Source of the DNA: Rickettsia sp. MEAM1 (Bemisia tabaci) | Lineage (GTDB): Bacteria > Pseudomonadota > Alphaproteobacteria > Rickettsiales > Rickettsiaceae | Assembly (NCBI RefSeq): GCF_002285905.1 | Contig: NZ_CP016305.1 | Span: 248,001-312,000, forward strand | Length of the DNA stretch: 64,000 nucleotides | Direction of reading: 5' to 3' | Part shown: positions 28,851 through 38,285 of the stretch, in pieces | Layout: each line of letters opens with the position of its first letter | How positions within the stretch are numbered: the first letter of the stretch is position 1 | Notes under the pieces: model-generated | Databases searched by the model: none | Seen by the model: the letters and a program-made list of their open reading frames with translations, nothing else | Told to the model about the DNA's origin: nothing | Position numbers and translations under genes: made by a program

Positions 28851-29862
28851 AATTTTCTTTTGGTTTTTCAGGGTCAATTATAGGGGTTTTTACTAAACTC
28901 TTCCTATACATCTCAACAAATCTATTATGATCATTAAGGTTATTAGAAAAATAATGCCCACCTTTTCCATCAACTACAAAAAATAATGCATCTGTTTTAG
29001 CAGGTTTTACAACTGCTTCTAGAGATTTTAATGAGGGACAGGAAATTGGTCCTGGCGGCAATCCTTTAATATAATAAGTATTATACGGCAATTCTTGCAA
29101 TAAATCTTTTTTAGTTAAAGCTCTTGCTAGCTTAAATTTCCCTTCCGTTAAAGCATATATAGTAGTAGGATCAGCTTGCAGCTTCATATTCTTCTTTAAA
29201 CGATTAAGAAATACTGCGGCAATAATAGGCTTCTCTGCATCAGAACCCGCTTCTTTTTCTACTATAGAAGCAAGCGTTAATATATCAAGTCTAGTTTTTA
29301 ATGGAGAATTAGGCGAGAGATCTATCATCACTTTATCTAAGTTATTAGACATTAGATTTCTCATCTGATTGATTATTCGCTCTTTTTGATCACCATATGA
29401 GAAAAAATAAGTTGATGGCATTAGAAATCCTTCCGGTATAACTCCCTTTATCTCACCTACTAAACGTGTTTCTTCGTTAATTTTTTTTACAACTTCCTGA
29501 ACTACAGTACCCTCAGGCACTATTATTTTATGTATTATAGACTTGCCGCTTGCTAAAACTCTTAAAGTTTGCAGAGGCGAAATATTATGCGTGAAAATAT
29601 ATTCACCACTTTTAAGAGGATTTTTTATGGAGTAAATTTTAGCAATTATCTTAAAAACTTCTGGATATTTTATTACTTTATTAGAGTAAAGTTTTGTAAC
29701 TATTTGGTTTATAGATAATTTAGGCTCAATAATTATTGTTTTAGTTTGAGCTAAATTACCCGGTACAAAAATATAAAATACACCGAAGTTTAATATGGTA
29801 ATAAATATAATTAAAGATAATGTGGCTAAAAAAAACTTGATTTTTAGTATATTTTTTAACAT
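28843..29862 (-). CDS. mltG: Endolytic murein transglycosylase
   Basis: Inner-membrane YceG-fold enzyme that cleaves nascent glycan strands and sets their length. 339 aa. One N-terminal membrane anchor (about 11-33) is followed by a LysM-like region ([15 protein letters not shown]...) and the catalytic domain with Glu202 in [11 protein letters not shown] and the conserved [15 protein letters not shown] segment. Coupled to cyaY by an 8-bp overlap. It complements murE, murF and asd as evidence that the organism still makes peptidoglycan. Confidence 0.93.
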   Translation of the reverse strand: MLKNILKIKFFLATLSLIIFITILNFGVFYIFVPGNLAQTKTIIIEPKLSINQIVTKLYSNKVIKYPEVFKIIAKIYSIKNPLKSGEYIFTHNISPLQTLRVLASGKSIIHKIIVPEGTVVQEVVKKINEETRLVGEIKGVIPEGFLMPSTYFFSYGDQKERIINQMRNLMSNNLDKVMIDLSPNSPLKTRLDILTLASIVEKEAGSDAEKPIIAAVFLNRLKKNMKLQADPTTIYALTEGKFKLARALTKKDLLQELPYNTYYIKGLPPGPISCPSLKSLEAVVKPAKTDALFFVVDGKGGHYFSNNLNDHNRFVEMYRKSLVKTPIIDPEKPKENYE

Positions 29863-30086
29863 TTTTTATAAAACTTAGAAAATAATAATATTACCATGAA
29901 ATATGGTTTTTTCTTGACATTTAAAATAACATGTAGTAGAAATAACTTAAAGTTTGGTTAAGATCATATATTTGCTAATAATTATATACTGCTTGTAAAA
30001 TAGATCAAGAGTTTTAAAATTTAGCACTGAAATATTTGGATTATATTAAAAGAATATAGTAAATATCACTCCATTTTAGAAATTAT

Positions 30087-30265
30087 GAACCCCCAAATTT
30101 AGCTTACCAACCTTTGAAATATCAAAGGTATACTGTAGATACTTCAAAAGATGGAAGTCAAATAAGTAGTGAGCCTGTACAAGCAGTACAAAAGTACGTA
30201 AACACAGGCGAACCTCGAAATTTGGCTTACCAAATCTTGAAGTATAAAAGGTATATATACTGATC
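30087..30265. repeat. Compound repeat: imperfect direct repeats around an inverted core
   Basis: Two imperfect copies of a 40-50 bp unit (AAATTTAGCTTACCAACC... at 30095 and AAATTTGGCTTACCAAAT... near 30218) flank a core with CCTGTACAAGCAGTAC and GTACGTAAACACAGG. The segments ATACTTCAA and TTGAAGTAT are inverted. It reads open on the minus strand, but as a peptide unlike a normal protein, so I treat it as a repeat. The rest of the 29863-30287 gap is AT-rich with no gene seen. Confidence 0.6.
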
Positions 30266-30287
30266 TTAATAATAGGCATTATATAGT

Positions 30288-30581
30288 ATGACACAAGATC
30301 AAGACAACGATCCAAAAAATAACGAAAGCGATAAGCTAAAATCTTTGCATAATAAATTAGGAAGCATTTCAGGCTTCTTAATGACAATGCGTTCTGACAC
30401 TATTGAAGAACAAAAGAAAATTTCGCATGATTTAAAAGCTTTAATGAAACAGATTAATACTATGCAAAAAAGTATAGAAATATATTTTATTGTTATATTA
30501 GTATTAATGTTTTTCATGACGCAAAAAATGCTTTGGAGCGGTTCAAGCAAAAATCTTTCTCTTTTAACAAATTTATTTTAA
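30288..30581 (+). CDS. Small single-span membrane protein
   Basis: 97 aa, family not recognised. A charged N-terminus (about 1-20) is followed by an amphipathic, possibly coiled-coil stretch (about 35-65, EEQKKISHDLKALMKQI), then one transmembrane helix (about 66-82, IYFIVILVLMFFMT) and a short tail. Tail-anchored-like topology with a cytoplasmic coiled coil is my inference. The 3' end overlaps the end of the convergent lpxB gene by 9 bp. Confidence 0.7.
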   Translation: MTQDQDNDPKNNESDKLKSLHNKLGSISGFLMTMRSDTIEEQKKISHDLKALMKQINTMQKSIEIYFIVILVLMFFMTQKMLWSGSSKNLSLLTNLF

Positions 30582-31715
30582 GAATTCTTGTCTAATAATT
30601 TTTGTAGCTAAATAAGACGGATATATATTTGATTTAAAACCTAACTCCTGTAAAATCTTGTGACTTTCCGTTATTTGCTTATCAATTTTCTGAGGATTTA
30701 ACAATAACTCTTTTAATTTACCACTAATAAGATTAGCTTCACAATTAAATTGAATAAATTCTGGAATTATTTCTCTATTCCCTATTATATTAATCAAAGT
30801 AACATATTTGATTTTTATTAATAACCTAATAATAATAAAACTAAAAACATTAACTTTGTATGCTACAATCATAGGGGTACCAGACGCTGCTATCTCTAAA
30901 GTATTAGTACCCGATTTGGCTAATGCTAAGTCAGAAACAGCATAGCTTTTCAATCTTTCATATGAGAATATATAATTAAACCTAACCTTTTCTAAAAAAG
31001 GCTTTATTATTCTTTCATGATCAGGATTTGCAAGCGGAAATATCACCATAAGGTTTTTATGATCATCATAAATTTTTTCAATAGCAGGGATAAAAATTGG
31101 TAGATGCCTTAAGATTTCCCCTTTTCTACTTCCAAGAGTAACGCATAAAACTTTTGTATCCTCATCTATTTCAAGCTCTTGTCTTAAAGCTGCCTTATCA
31201 CTATAAAACTCCTGCTCCATTATTGGATGACCTATATACCTACAATCAAGCCCAACTTTAGTAAAATATGGTGGTTCAAAAGGTAGTAGAGCAAATAAAC
31301 AATTATAGATTTTTGCATATTTTGCTGCCCTGCCCTCTTTATAAGCCCAAACTGATGGTACAACAATATGAATCATCTTAAGTTCTGGCAAACGCTCTCT
31401 TACCTTAGCTGCCACGCGGTAAGTAAACCCTGGCGAATCAATGGTAATTAATATATCAGGTTTATTATCTATTATATCTTCGACTGTTTTATTGATTAAT
31501 TTTTTTATCCTAAAAATATGAGGTATTACTTCAAAAAAGCCCATCAAATTTATTTCAGATATTGGAAATAGGCTTTCAAAATTGCCAGCTTCTTCCATAT
31601 TTCGCCCACCTATTCCGATAATTTTTAATTCTTTATCATCTTTTAGATTCCGAATTATCCGACCACCAGCAAAATCCCCTGATGCCTCACCTGCTATGAA
31701 GTAAATTTTTTTCAT
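30573..31715 (-). CDS. lpxB: Lipid-A-disaccharide synthase
   Basis: GT19 glycosyltransferase condensing UDP-2,3-diacylglucosamine with lipid X on the inner membrane. From ATG 31715 (MKKIYFIAGEASGD) the product is 380 aa; 13 extra codons upstream are rejected since the conserved start falls here. Diagnostic blocks: GEASGD (8-13), ITIDSPGFTYRVA, VPSVWAYKEGRA, YIGHPIMEQ, TLGSRKGEI and LAKSGTNTLEIA. It indicates a lipid-A-bearing outer membrane. A nuclease remnant lies 19 bp upstream on the same strand. Confidence 0.95.
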   Translation of the reverse strand: MKKIYFIAGEASGDFAGGRIIRNLKDDKELKIIGIGGRNMEEAGNFESLFPISEINLMGFFEVIPHIFRIKKLINKTVEDIIDNKPDILITIDSPGFTYRVAAKVRERLPELKMIHIVVPSVWAYKEGRAAKYAKIYNCLFALLPFEPPYFTKVGLDCRYIGHPIMEQEFYSDKAALRQELEIDEDTKVLCVTLGSRKGEILRHLPIFIPAIEKIYDDHKNLMVIFPLANPDHERIIKPFLEKVRFNYIFSYERLKSYAVSDLALAKSGTNTLEIAASGTPMIVAYKVNVFSFIIIRLLIKIKYVTLINIIGNREIIPEFIQFNCEANLISGKLKELLLNPQKIDKQITESHKILQELGFKSNIYPSYLATKIIRQEFLK

Positions 31716-31734
31716 TTTGTTTAAAAGTTCTAAA

Positions 31735-32445
31735 TTATTTCTTAAGGTCCTCAATTTCTGTTTTTAGTTTTTCAATTTCCTCTATAATTAACCCTGTAGC
31801 TCTCATTATTGTATTTATATCTACATTATCAAGTAATAAGTTCTTTGCTATCTCAATATTTCTTCTAGCTTCACCTCTAGCCTCAGCTTTTTTAAGAGTA
31901 TTAGTTTCAATTCTAAGCCACTTTAAGCGGTCTTCATACTCTTCTCTTTCTTCTTTAGTAAAGTTTATTATCTCAAGTACTGTTAACGCTTTTTTTAAAT
32001 CTTTATTATCTAGCTCTTTAGGAAGATTATCCTTATTAAGCAAATCATGACGTGTTAAAAAAGCTAACCACATATCTAAAGCATTTTTAACTTTTTCTAC
32101 TATATCCGATATGTCTTCTTTAGCACCCTTGGCAAACTTATTAAGCTCTATCGTATGTAATTCTATATCAGAAAAATATTTTCTGCCGGTGTCTTTTTCA
32201 TGTAAATTAAAAACATTATGATATTTATCTGTGTCCGTAATACTTGTAAAATTAAGAATATGAATACCTATCGTTTTATTTAACTTTGAGTAATCATCTC
32301 CCTCTTTTAATTGTTGCGTATACATTTTTGCCCAATAATATAAGGCTCTTTGATCATAATCCGCTTCATCCGTTATTTGTATTTCAACGTTAAATATTTT
32401 ACCGCTTTCACTTTGTGCTTTAATATCAAGTACAGAAAGTTTATC
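31735..32445 (-). pseudogene. Rpn-family (PD-(D/E)XK) nuclease/transposase-like, 5' end removed by IS
   Basis: The reading frame is open from the IS junction at 32445 to the stop at 31735, about 236 codons. Upstream of the first Met at 32325 it encodes KLSVLDIKAQSESGKIFNVE-IQITDEADYDQRALYYWAK, the core of the Rpn/YhgA-like nuclease family (Asp...ExQ), followed by the typical helical middle (LNFTSITDTDKYHNVF) and a C-terminal coiled coil. The N-terminal first strand and start codon are missing. Such genes are abundant and often broken in rickettsiae. Confidence 0.82.
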
Positions 32446-33306
32446 GGCACCGTCAAGTTAAGTAAATTAGTGTCACAAAGTACTATATTTTTAGATTTCA
32501 GACAGCAAGAAGTCTTTGAGTAGCTTCATCCCAAATGGATTTAGCGGACGCAAATGCAATTCTTTGCTCAGATGCTGTTTTAGTATATCTTCCAACATTT
32601 ACAGCAAATATATTTCTGACTTTTCCCATCAGTGATAATGTACATTGTGCTGAATTAGGATGCTTAAATTTAATCAGTATCTTCTCTTTTCTCCTAGTTG
32701 GCTGATGGGCATTCTCAATCCGATTATTTAGTCTTTTATCGGTACGATGCTTAGTCCTAGGACACATATACCTAACTGGTTTAATGTAGCTTTTTAGCTT
32801 ATCAGTCACAATAACCCTTGGACATGGATAATTACCCAATAATCTTGATAAAAAGCGAATAGCTGATTTCTTGTTACGACGCTTCTTCAGTAATACTTCT
32901 AATTCATGTCCCTCAGAGTCAACAGCTCTCCATAATATGAATACTTCACCTTTGATCTTGATATTCATCTCATCCAAATGCCATTTATCAGTTGGCTTTC
33001 GCTCTCTCTTACTAATAACATCTTGAAAATAAACTACAAACTTATAACACCAAAACCTTACAGTCTCATGACTTAATATAATACCTCGATAAGCCATCTG
33101 CTCTTGAACATCTCGGTAACTATTATTAAAGCGATGATATAACCATACTGTATGGCTAATAATGCTTGCTGGAAAACGATGTCTATTCGGGGCTTGAGTA
33201 ATATGCATAGCGGTAAAATCTAGGATAAATTGTTACTGCTATTCTATAAATCATTCCCTGTAATTGCTTAATACTTAATTTATACCTCCCTTAACTTGAC
33301 GGTGCC
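32446..33306 (-). mobile_element. IS6-family-like insertion sequence, complete copy 5
   Basis: Complete 861-bp minus-strand copy that truncates the Rpn-family gene. Flanking octamers agtttatc and actttaga differ. It shares the Lys108 transposase variant with the copy at 34649; the two lie in the same orientation on either side of ubiA. Confidence 0.93.
32498..33208 (-). CDS. IS6-family-like transposase (copy 5)
   Basis: 236 aa, catalytic triad intact. Lys replaces Gln at residue 108, a variant found only here and in the copy at 34701, which points to a direct copying or gene-conversion event between them. Confidence 0.9.
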   Translation of the reverse strand: MHITQAPNRHRFPASIISHTVWLYHRFNNSYRDVQEQMAYRGIILSHETVRFWCYKFVVYFQDVISKRERKPTDKWHLDEMNIKIKGEVFILWRAVDSEGHELEVLLKKRRNKKSAIRFLSRLLGNYPCPRVIVTDKLKSYIKPVRYMCPRTKHRTDKRLNNRIENAHQPTRRKEKILIKFKHPNSAQCTLSLMGKVRNIFAVNVGRYTKTASEQRIAFASAKSIWDEATQRLLAV

Positions 33307-33357
33307 ACTTTAGATATGGAATGTGCTGTATGGTTCATATACAAATTAGCAATATAT

Positions 33358-34188
33358 TTAACAGAAACTTAAACTTAATAGCAATCCGGTATAATGATTT
33401 GCTTTAAATCTTGTCATGCAATTAGCCGGATTATGAATGTCTAAAGTTGCTATTTGTAATATTAATAAGGTTGAAGCACCGAGGATAGGTAGGTAGTCTA
33501 GATTATAGCCGGCAGCTGAAATAAATAATAAAATAAATCCAACGTAAAATATATAAAGCCAAAATTTATATGCTTTATTTTCTAGATAAATACTTAAGGA
33601 TTTCACTCCTATTTTCTTATCGTCCTTTATATCCATAAATCCATATATCGTATCATACCCTATCGTCCATAAACAGCAGGCTAAATACATCGTAATTGCT
33701 GCTATATCCAGCTTATTTTGAACTGCCGCATAGGCTATTAGCGTTCCTAAATTAAATGTAAAACCTAAAAAAACTTGCGGGAGGTAGGTAACACGCTTCA
33801 TCAGCGGATATATACTAATCATCATCACTGCGAAAAAACCTATATATATGGCTGTCTTATTCAAAGCTAGCAAAATAAAAAGCGAGATTACACCAAGAAT
33901 AAAAAGTATGGCAATAGCATATTTTATAGACAAAATACCTCTAGCTAGAGGGCGGTTTTTAGTTCGTGCAACATGCTTATCGAATTTTCGGTCAAATATA
34001 TCATTGATAATACATCCGCTACTTCTTGTTGTGATGCTGCCTAGGATAAATATTGGTAGTAAATATATTAAATCTGCTCTAGATGGATTGGCAAGCAGTA
34101 AACCAAATAAGGCAGGGAAGAAGACTAGCAAATAAGCTACCGGCTTATCTGCCCGCATTAATTTTAAAGTTAATAAGAATTTATGCAT
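33358..34188 (-). CDS. ubiA: 4-hydroxybenzoate polyprenyltransferase
   Basis: Integral membrane prenyltransferase of ubiquinone synthesis, 276 aa with about eight helices. The first Asp-rich motif NDIFDRKFDKHVARTKNRP (about 62-80) and the second, YGFMDIKDDKK, bind the Mg-diphosphate of the prenyl donor. It ends normally 51 bp after an IS end. It is bracketed by two same-orientation IS copies (32446-33306 and 34649-35509), so it could be mobile as a unit. Confidence 0.93.
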   Translation of the reverse strand: MHKFLLTLKLMRADKPVAYLLVFFPALFGLLLANPSRADLIYLLPIFILGSITTRSSGCIINDIFDRKFDKHVARTKNRPLARGILSIKYAIAILFILGVISLFILLALNKTAIYIGFFAVMMISIYPLMKRVTYLPQVFLGFTFNLGTLIAYAAVQNKLDIAAITMYLACCLWTIGYDTIYGFMDIKDDKKIGVKSLSIYLENKAYKFWLYIFYVGFILLFISAAGYNLDYLPILGASTLLILQIATLDIHNPANCMTRFKANHYTGLLLSLSFC

Positions 34189-34389
34189 GATTTTTTGACT
34201 TTCAGATGATTATTATTTTTAGTTTATCTATCATCGGATAGTAAATTAATGCTAATATAGCTGAATTAGCTAAAGATATTATAGGAAAATATACAAATAT
34301 GTATAATGAATTTAATATTTAGTATATTTGTGATTAATTGCGAATGATTTGAATGGTGGAAGTAAGTAGTACGATTTGCTAACCACCAT

Positions 34390-34648
34390 GGCACCGTCAA
34401 GTTAAGGGAGGTATAAATTAAGTATTGAGCAATTACAGGGAATGATTTATAGAATAGCAGTAACAATTTATCCTAGATTTTACCGCTATGCATATTACTC
34501 AAGCCCCGAATAGACATCGTTTTCCAGCAAGCATTATTAGCCATACAGTATGGTTATATCATCGCTTTAATAATAGTTACCGAGATGTTCAAGAGCAGAT
34601 GGCTTATCGAGGTATTATATTAAGTCATGAGACTGTAAGGTTTTGGTG
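34390..34648 (+). mobile_element. Partial IS copy, first 259 bp
   Basis: Element positions 1-259: left inverted repeat and the first codons of a transposase from 34488. It is cut where the complete minus-strand copy at 34649 begins, with no spacer. The truncated frame is not a gene. Confidence 0.9.
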
Positions 34649-35509
34649 GGCACCGTCAAGTTAAGTAAATTAGTGTCACAAAGTACTATATTTTTAGATT
34701 TCAGACAGCAAGAAGTCTTTGAGTAGCTTCATCCCAAATGGATTTAGCGGACGCAAATGCAATTCTTTGCTCAGATGCTGTTTTAGTATATCTTCCAACA
34801 TTTACAGCAAATATATTTCTGACTTTTCCCATCAGTGATAATGTACATTGTGCTGAATTAGGATGCTTAAATTTAATCAGTATCTTCTCTTTTCTCCTAG
34901 TTGGCTGATGGGCATTCTCAATCCGATTATTTAGTCTTTTATCGGTACGATGCTTAGTCCTAGGACACATATACCTAACTGGTTTAATGTAGCTTTTTAG
35001 CTTATCAGTCACAATAACCCTTGGACATGGATAATTACCCAATAATCTTGATAAAAAGCGAATAGCTGATTTCTTGTTACGACGCTTCTTCAGTAATACT
35101 TCTAATTCATGTCCCTCAGAGTCAACAGCTCTCCATAATATGAATACTTCACCTTTGATCTTGATATTCATCTCATCCAAATGCCATTTATCAGTTGGCT
35201 TTCGCTCTCTCTTACTAATAACATCTTGAAAATAAACTACAAACTTATAACACCAAAACCTTACAGTCTCATGACTTAATATAATACCTCGATAAGCCAT
35301 CTGCTCTTGAACATCTCGGTAACTATTATTAAAGCGATGATATAACCATACTGTATGGCTAATAATGCTTGCTGGAAAACGATGTCTATTCGGGGCTTGA
35401 GTAATATGCATAGCGGTAAAATCTAGGATAAATTGTTACTGCTATTCTATAAATCATTCCCTGTAATTGCTCAATACTTAATTTATACCTCCCTTAACTT
35501 GACGGTGCC
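34649..35509 (-). mobile_element. IS6-family-like insertion sequence, complete copy 6
   Basis: Complete 861-bp minus-strand copy, abutting the partial plus-strand copy 34390-34648. Carries the Lys108 variant like copy 5. Confidence 0.93.
34701..35411 (-). CDS. IS6-family-like transposase (copy 6)
   Basis: 236 aa, DDE residues intact, Lys108 variant shared with the copy at 32498. Confidence 0.9.
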   Translation of the reverse strand: MHITQAPNRHRFPASIISHTVWLYHRFNNSYRDVQEQMAYRGIILSHETVRFWCYKFVVYFQDVISKRERKPTDKWHLDEMNIKIKGEVFILWRAVDSEGHELEVLLKKRRNKKSAIRFLSRLLGNYPCPRVIVTDKLKSYIKPVRYMCPRTKHRTDKRLNNRIENAHQPTRRKEKILIKFKHPNSAQCTLSLMGKVRNIFAVNVGRYTKTASEQRIAFASAKSIWDEATQRLLAV

Positions 35510-35540
35510 CATAAATCTTATAAGTTAAAGCCTCACAACA

Positions 35541-35600
35541 ATATATGATAGACTCATGAGAAGCGACGACGCTAATTTTTCAAATAAAATGAGTCTATCC
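35541..35600. repeat. Inverted repeat GATAGACTCAT at the nadK 3' end
   Basis: GATAGACTCAT and ATGAGTCTATC flank about 31 bp. The nadK stop codon lies in the right arm. The wider left motif ATATATGATAGACTC recurs at 46721-46735, and inverted at 46641. It may act as a transcription-end hairpin or be another dispersed repeat. Confidence 0.6.
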
Positions 35601-36362
35601 ACCGAACTGTTCTTTAATAATACGATCTTCCAAAGTATAATTCTTATTAAAGAGCAGTTTGATAGATTTATCGTTAGTTGATTTAATAGTAACTGATTTT
35701 ATATTATTGAATTCTTGAAAATCAGCAGTGGCGTTTACTGGTCTTTTATTTGTATTAAGTATTTCAAATTTAATGGAAGCTGAAGACGGCAATAATGCCC
35801 CATGCCATCTACGCGGTCTAAATGAACATATAGGGGTTAGGCATAGCATATTCGACTCTAGAGGGAGAATATGACCACCAGCAGATAAATTATAGGCACT
35901 GCTCCCTGCTGGTGTTGCAACTAAAGCTCCATCTGCTACTAGCTCACTCATTCGCTCTACGCCGTTTACTTCAATTCTAAATTTAGCTGCTTGATTAGTT
36001 TTACGGAATATTGATACTTCATTAATCGCAAGAGCTTTATGTATTTGACCATCTACAGTTTCAGCCTGCATTAAAAGAGGATTAAGAATAGAAGCGGTGC
36101 TTTCTTGAATATTTTGTATTATATGTTTAATATCCAAAGGATTCATCAGAAAGCCGAGACTGCCTAAATTAACACCATAAAAAGGTATGTTTAAATGCAT
36201 ATAACGATGGATATTATGCAATAATTCCCCATCCCCACCAGCTACCATAATCACATCTGCATCTTGCACGTTACAATAAGTATGAAGTTTTTTTATTTCC
36301 TCTATACTAGTTGAAGATTTAGAATTTTGGTTATAAACTAATGCTATTTTATTCATATTCAT
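35595..36362 (-). CDS. nadK: NAD kinase
   Basis: Cytoplasmic ATP-NAD kinase producing NADP, 255 aa from ATG 36362 (MNMNKIALVYNQ); ATG 36356 is also possible and the 12 codons further up are rejected. GGDGE (42-46) is the catalytic motif; the second substrate block TPAGSSAYNLSAGGHIL is conserved. NADP from it serves Asd and FabI-type reductases in this window. Divergent from the rnj gene, with a shared control region of about 95 bp. Confidence 0.94.
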   Translation of the reverse strand: MNMNKIALVYNQNSKSSTSIEEIKKLHTYCNVQDADVIMVAGGDGELLHNIHRYMHLNIPFYGVNLGSLGFLMNPLDIKHIIQNIQESTASILNPLLMQAETVDGQIHKALAINEVSIFRKTNQAAKFRIEVNGVERMSELVADGALVATPAGSSAYNLSAGGHILPLESNMLCLTPICSFRPRRWHGALLPSSASIKFEILNTNKRPVNATADFQEFNNIKSVTIKSTNDKSIKLLFNKNYTLEDRIIKEQFGG

Positions 36363-36457
36363 TGTGAATTTCTTTTTTAAAGATAGACGCTTAAGCAATA
36401 ATAAGTTATAAGATATACAATAAATAATATATAAGTATAATAATTATAGAAATTAAT

Positions 36458-38140
36458 ATGTCATCATTCAATATCAAAAATCATAAAAATGATTTACTAT
36501 TTATACCTCTTGGTGGTTCTAATGAAATAGGTATGAATTTTAATCTGTATCATTATAAAGGTAAATGGCTAATTATTGATTGTGGTAGCGGTTTTGCTGA
36601 TGATTATTTACCAGGCGTTGATATGATGATTGCAGATAGCAGTTTCATTGAAAAACATAAAAAAGATATAGTCGGAATGATCATAACTCATGCTCATGAA
36701 GATCATTTGGGCGGAGTACAATATTTATGGAATAGTCTTAAATGTCCTATTTATACTACTACTTTCACAGCAAATTTTTTAAAAATTCGTTTAAGCGAAT
36801 ATGATTTTGCTAAAAATATTAAAATTCATGAAGTAAAACCAGGAGGTAAAATAGATTTATCTCCTTTTTCGCTGGAAATGGTACCATTAACTCACTCAGC
36901 ACCTGAGATGCAAGCAATTATGATCCGCACGGAAGCTGGTAATATTTTACATACAGGAGATTGGAAATTTGATAACGATCCAGTGCTAGGCAAAAAAGCC
37001 GATGAAGAGCTTTTAAAGTCTTATGGGGACGAGGGAGTGCTTGCTCTCGTTTGCGATTCTACCAACGTCTTTAATAAAGGAAGTTCCGGCTCTGAGGGTG
37101 ATGTTAGAAAAAGTTTAATAGATATTATAGCTGGCTGCCCGCAAATGGTAGTAGTTTCAACTTTTGCTTCTAATCTAGCCCGTCTTGATACCATAATTCA
37201 CGCTGCTCAACTTGCAGGTAGGAAAGTAGCCCTAACTGGTAGAAGCTTGCACCGAATTAAACTTGCAGCCGAAGAAAGCGGTTATTTTAAAGATATTGCA
37301 CCTTTAATTAGTGAACGTGATGTTAGTAGATTCAGAAGAGAAGAACTATTAATAATCGCTACTGGTTGTCAAGGTGAGCCGCTAGCTGCTACTGCAAAAC
37401 TAGCCTCTAACTCTCACCAGTCAATAAAGCTTGCTCCTAAAGACACCATGATCTTTTCTTCAAAAATTATTCCTGGTAATGAAAAGAAAATATTTAGGCT
37501 GTTTAATATATTCGTTAAAAGTGGTGTGGAAGTTATTACCGAACGAGACCATTTCGTGCATGTATCAGGTCATCCTTCTGTTGATGAGCTACAAAAAATG
37601 TATTCTTTAATTAGACCAAATATTTGTATACCTGTACATGGTGAGCCAGTACATATTCATGAGCATGTTAAACTTGCTAAGAAAAACGGCATACCTAATG
37701 CAGTGGAAGTTGAGAATGGTAGCGTGGTGATACTTGAACCTAATAATGCTAAAGTGATTGCAAAAGTTGAAAGCGGTTATTTGGCTGTTGATGGTAACTA
37801 TTTGCTCCCTGTAGAATCACCTATTTTTAAAGCTAGAAGACGTATGCGTGAGTCTGGTATAGTAATAGCCTCGATTGTAATTGATCAAAAAGGCTTGCTT
37901 GCCGCAAAACCCATATTATCTATGCCAGGTTTACTTGACGCAAATGAAGATATGCAATTGATTAATATAATTAAAAATGACATCGCAGAGCTTATTAAAA
38001 CTCAGCAGAGCCAAGCTAAAAAAGCTTTATCTAAGGAACAGATAGAAGAAAAAATAAAATCTACGATACGAAAAACTCTTAAACAAGAAATTAATAAATC
38101 CCCTGCAATAATAGTTAATATCGAAAAAGCTATAGAGTAG
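36458..38140 (+). CDS. rnj: Ribonuclease J
   Basis: Metallo-beta-lactamase/beta-CASP ribonuclease with endo- and 5'-exonuclease activity in mRNA decay and rRNA maturation; 560 aa. The zinc motif HAHEDH is at residues 78-83. Later metal ligands lie in LTHSAPEMQA and HTGDWKFD. The beta-CASP domain has VSTFASNLARLDTI and ATGCQGEPLA. A further block HVSGHPSVDELQKM and a C-terminal domain with a basic tail complete it. Alphaproteobacterial RNase J proteins have this length. Confidence 0.94.
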   Translation: MSSFNIKNHKNDLLFIPLGGSNEIGMNFNLYHYKGKWLIIDCGSGFADDYLPGVDMMIADSSFIEKHKKDIVGMIITHAHEDHLGGVQYLWNSLKCPIYTTTFTANFLKIRLSEYDFAKNIKIHEVKPGGKIDLSPFSLEMVPLTHSAPEMQAIMIRTEAGNILHTGDWKFDNDPVLGKKADEELLKSYGDEGVLALVCDSTNVFNKGSSGSEGDVRKSLIDIIAGCPQMVVVSTFASNLARLDTIIHAAQLAGRKVALTGRSLHRIKLAAEESGYFKDIAPLISERDVSRFRREELLIIATGCQGEPLAATAKLASNSHQSIKLAPKDTMIFSSKIIPGNEKKIFRLFNIFVKSGVEVITERDHFVHVSGHPSVDELQKMYSLIRPNICIPVHGEPVHIHEHVKLAKKNGIPNAVEVENGSVVILEPNNAKVIAKVESGYLAVDGNYLLPVESPIFKARRRMRESGIVIASIVIDQKGLLAAKPILSMPGLLDANEDMQLINIIKNDIAELIKTQQSQAKKALSKEQIEEKIKSTIRKTLKQEINKSPAIIVNIEKAIE

Positions 38141-38170
38141 TTCTTTCTTATTCCATGTGAGCCAAAAAAC

Positions 38171-38253
38171 GTTATTGCGAGGAACAAAACGATGTAGCAA
38201 TCTCATCAAACATCCTGAGATTGCACACGTACAAAACTTATCCTCGCAATGAC
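38171..38253. repeat. Type B palindromic repeat after rnj
   Basis: Arms GTTATTGCGAGGA and TCCTCGCAATGAC with inner GCAATCTCA/TGAGATTGC. It shares GTACAAAACTTA with the element at 21321. It lies between the convergent ends of rnj and fabI. Confidence 0.8.
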
Positions 38254-38285
38254 AATTCTTAATCCACGCCACCATGGAGTGGCAA

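Noticed and set aside
30087-30265. Possible CRISPR array
   Set aside because: Only two imperfect units with unequal spacing and no cas genes in the window.
30076-30387. 103-codon minus-strand frame
   Set aside because: Half is the compound repeat and half is antisense to the 30288 gene.
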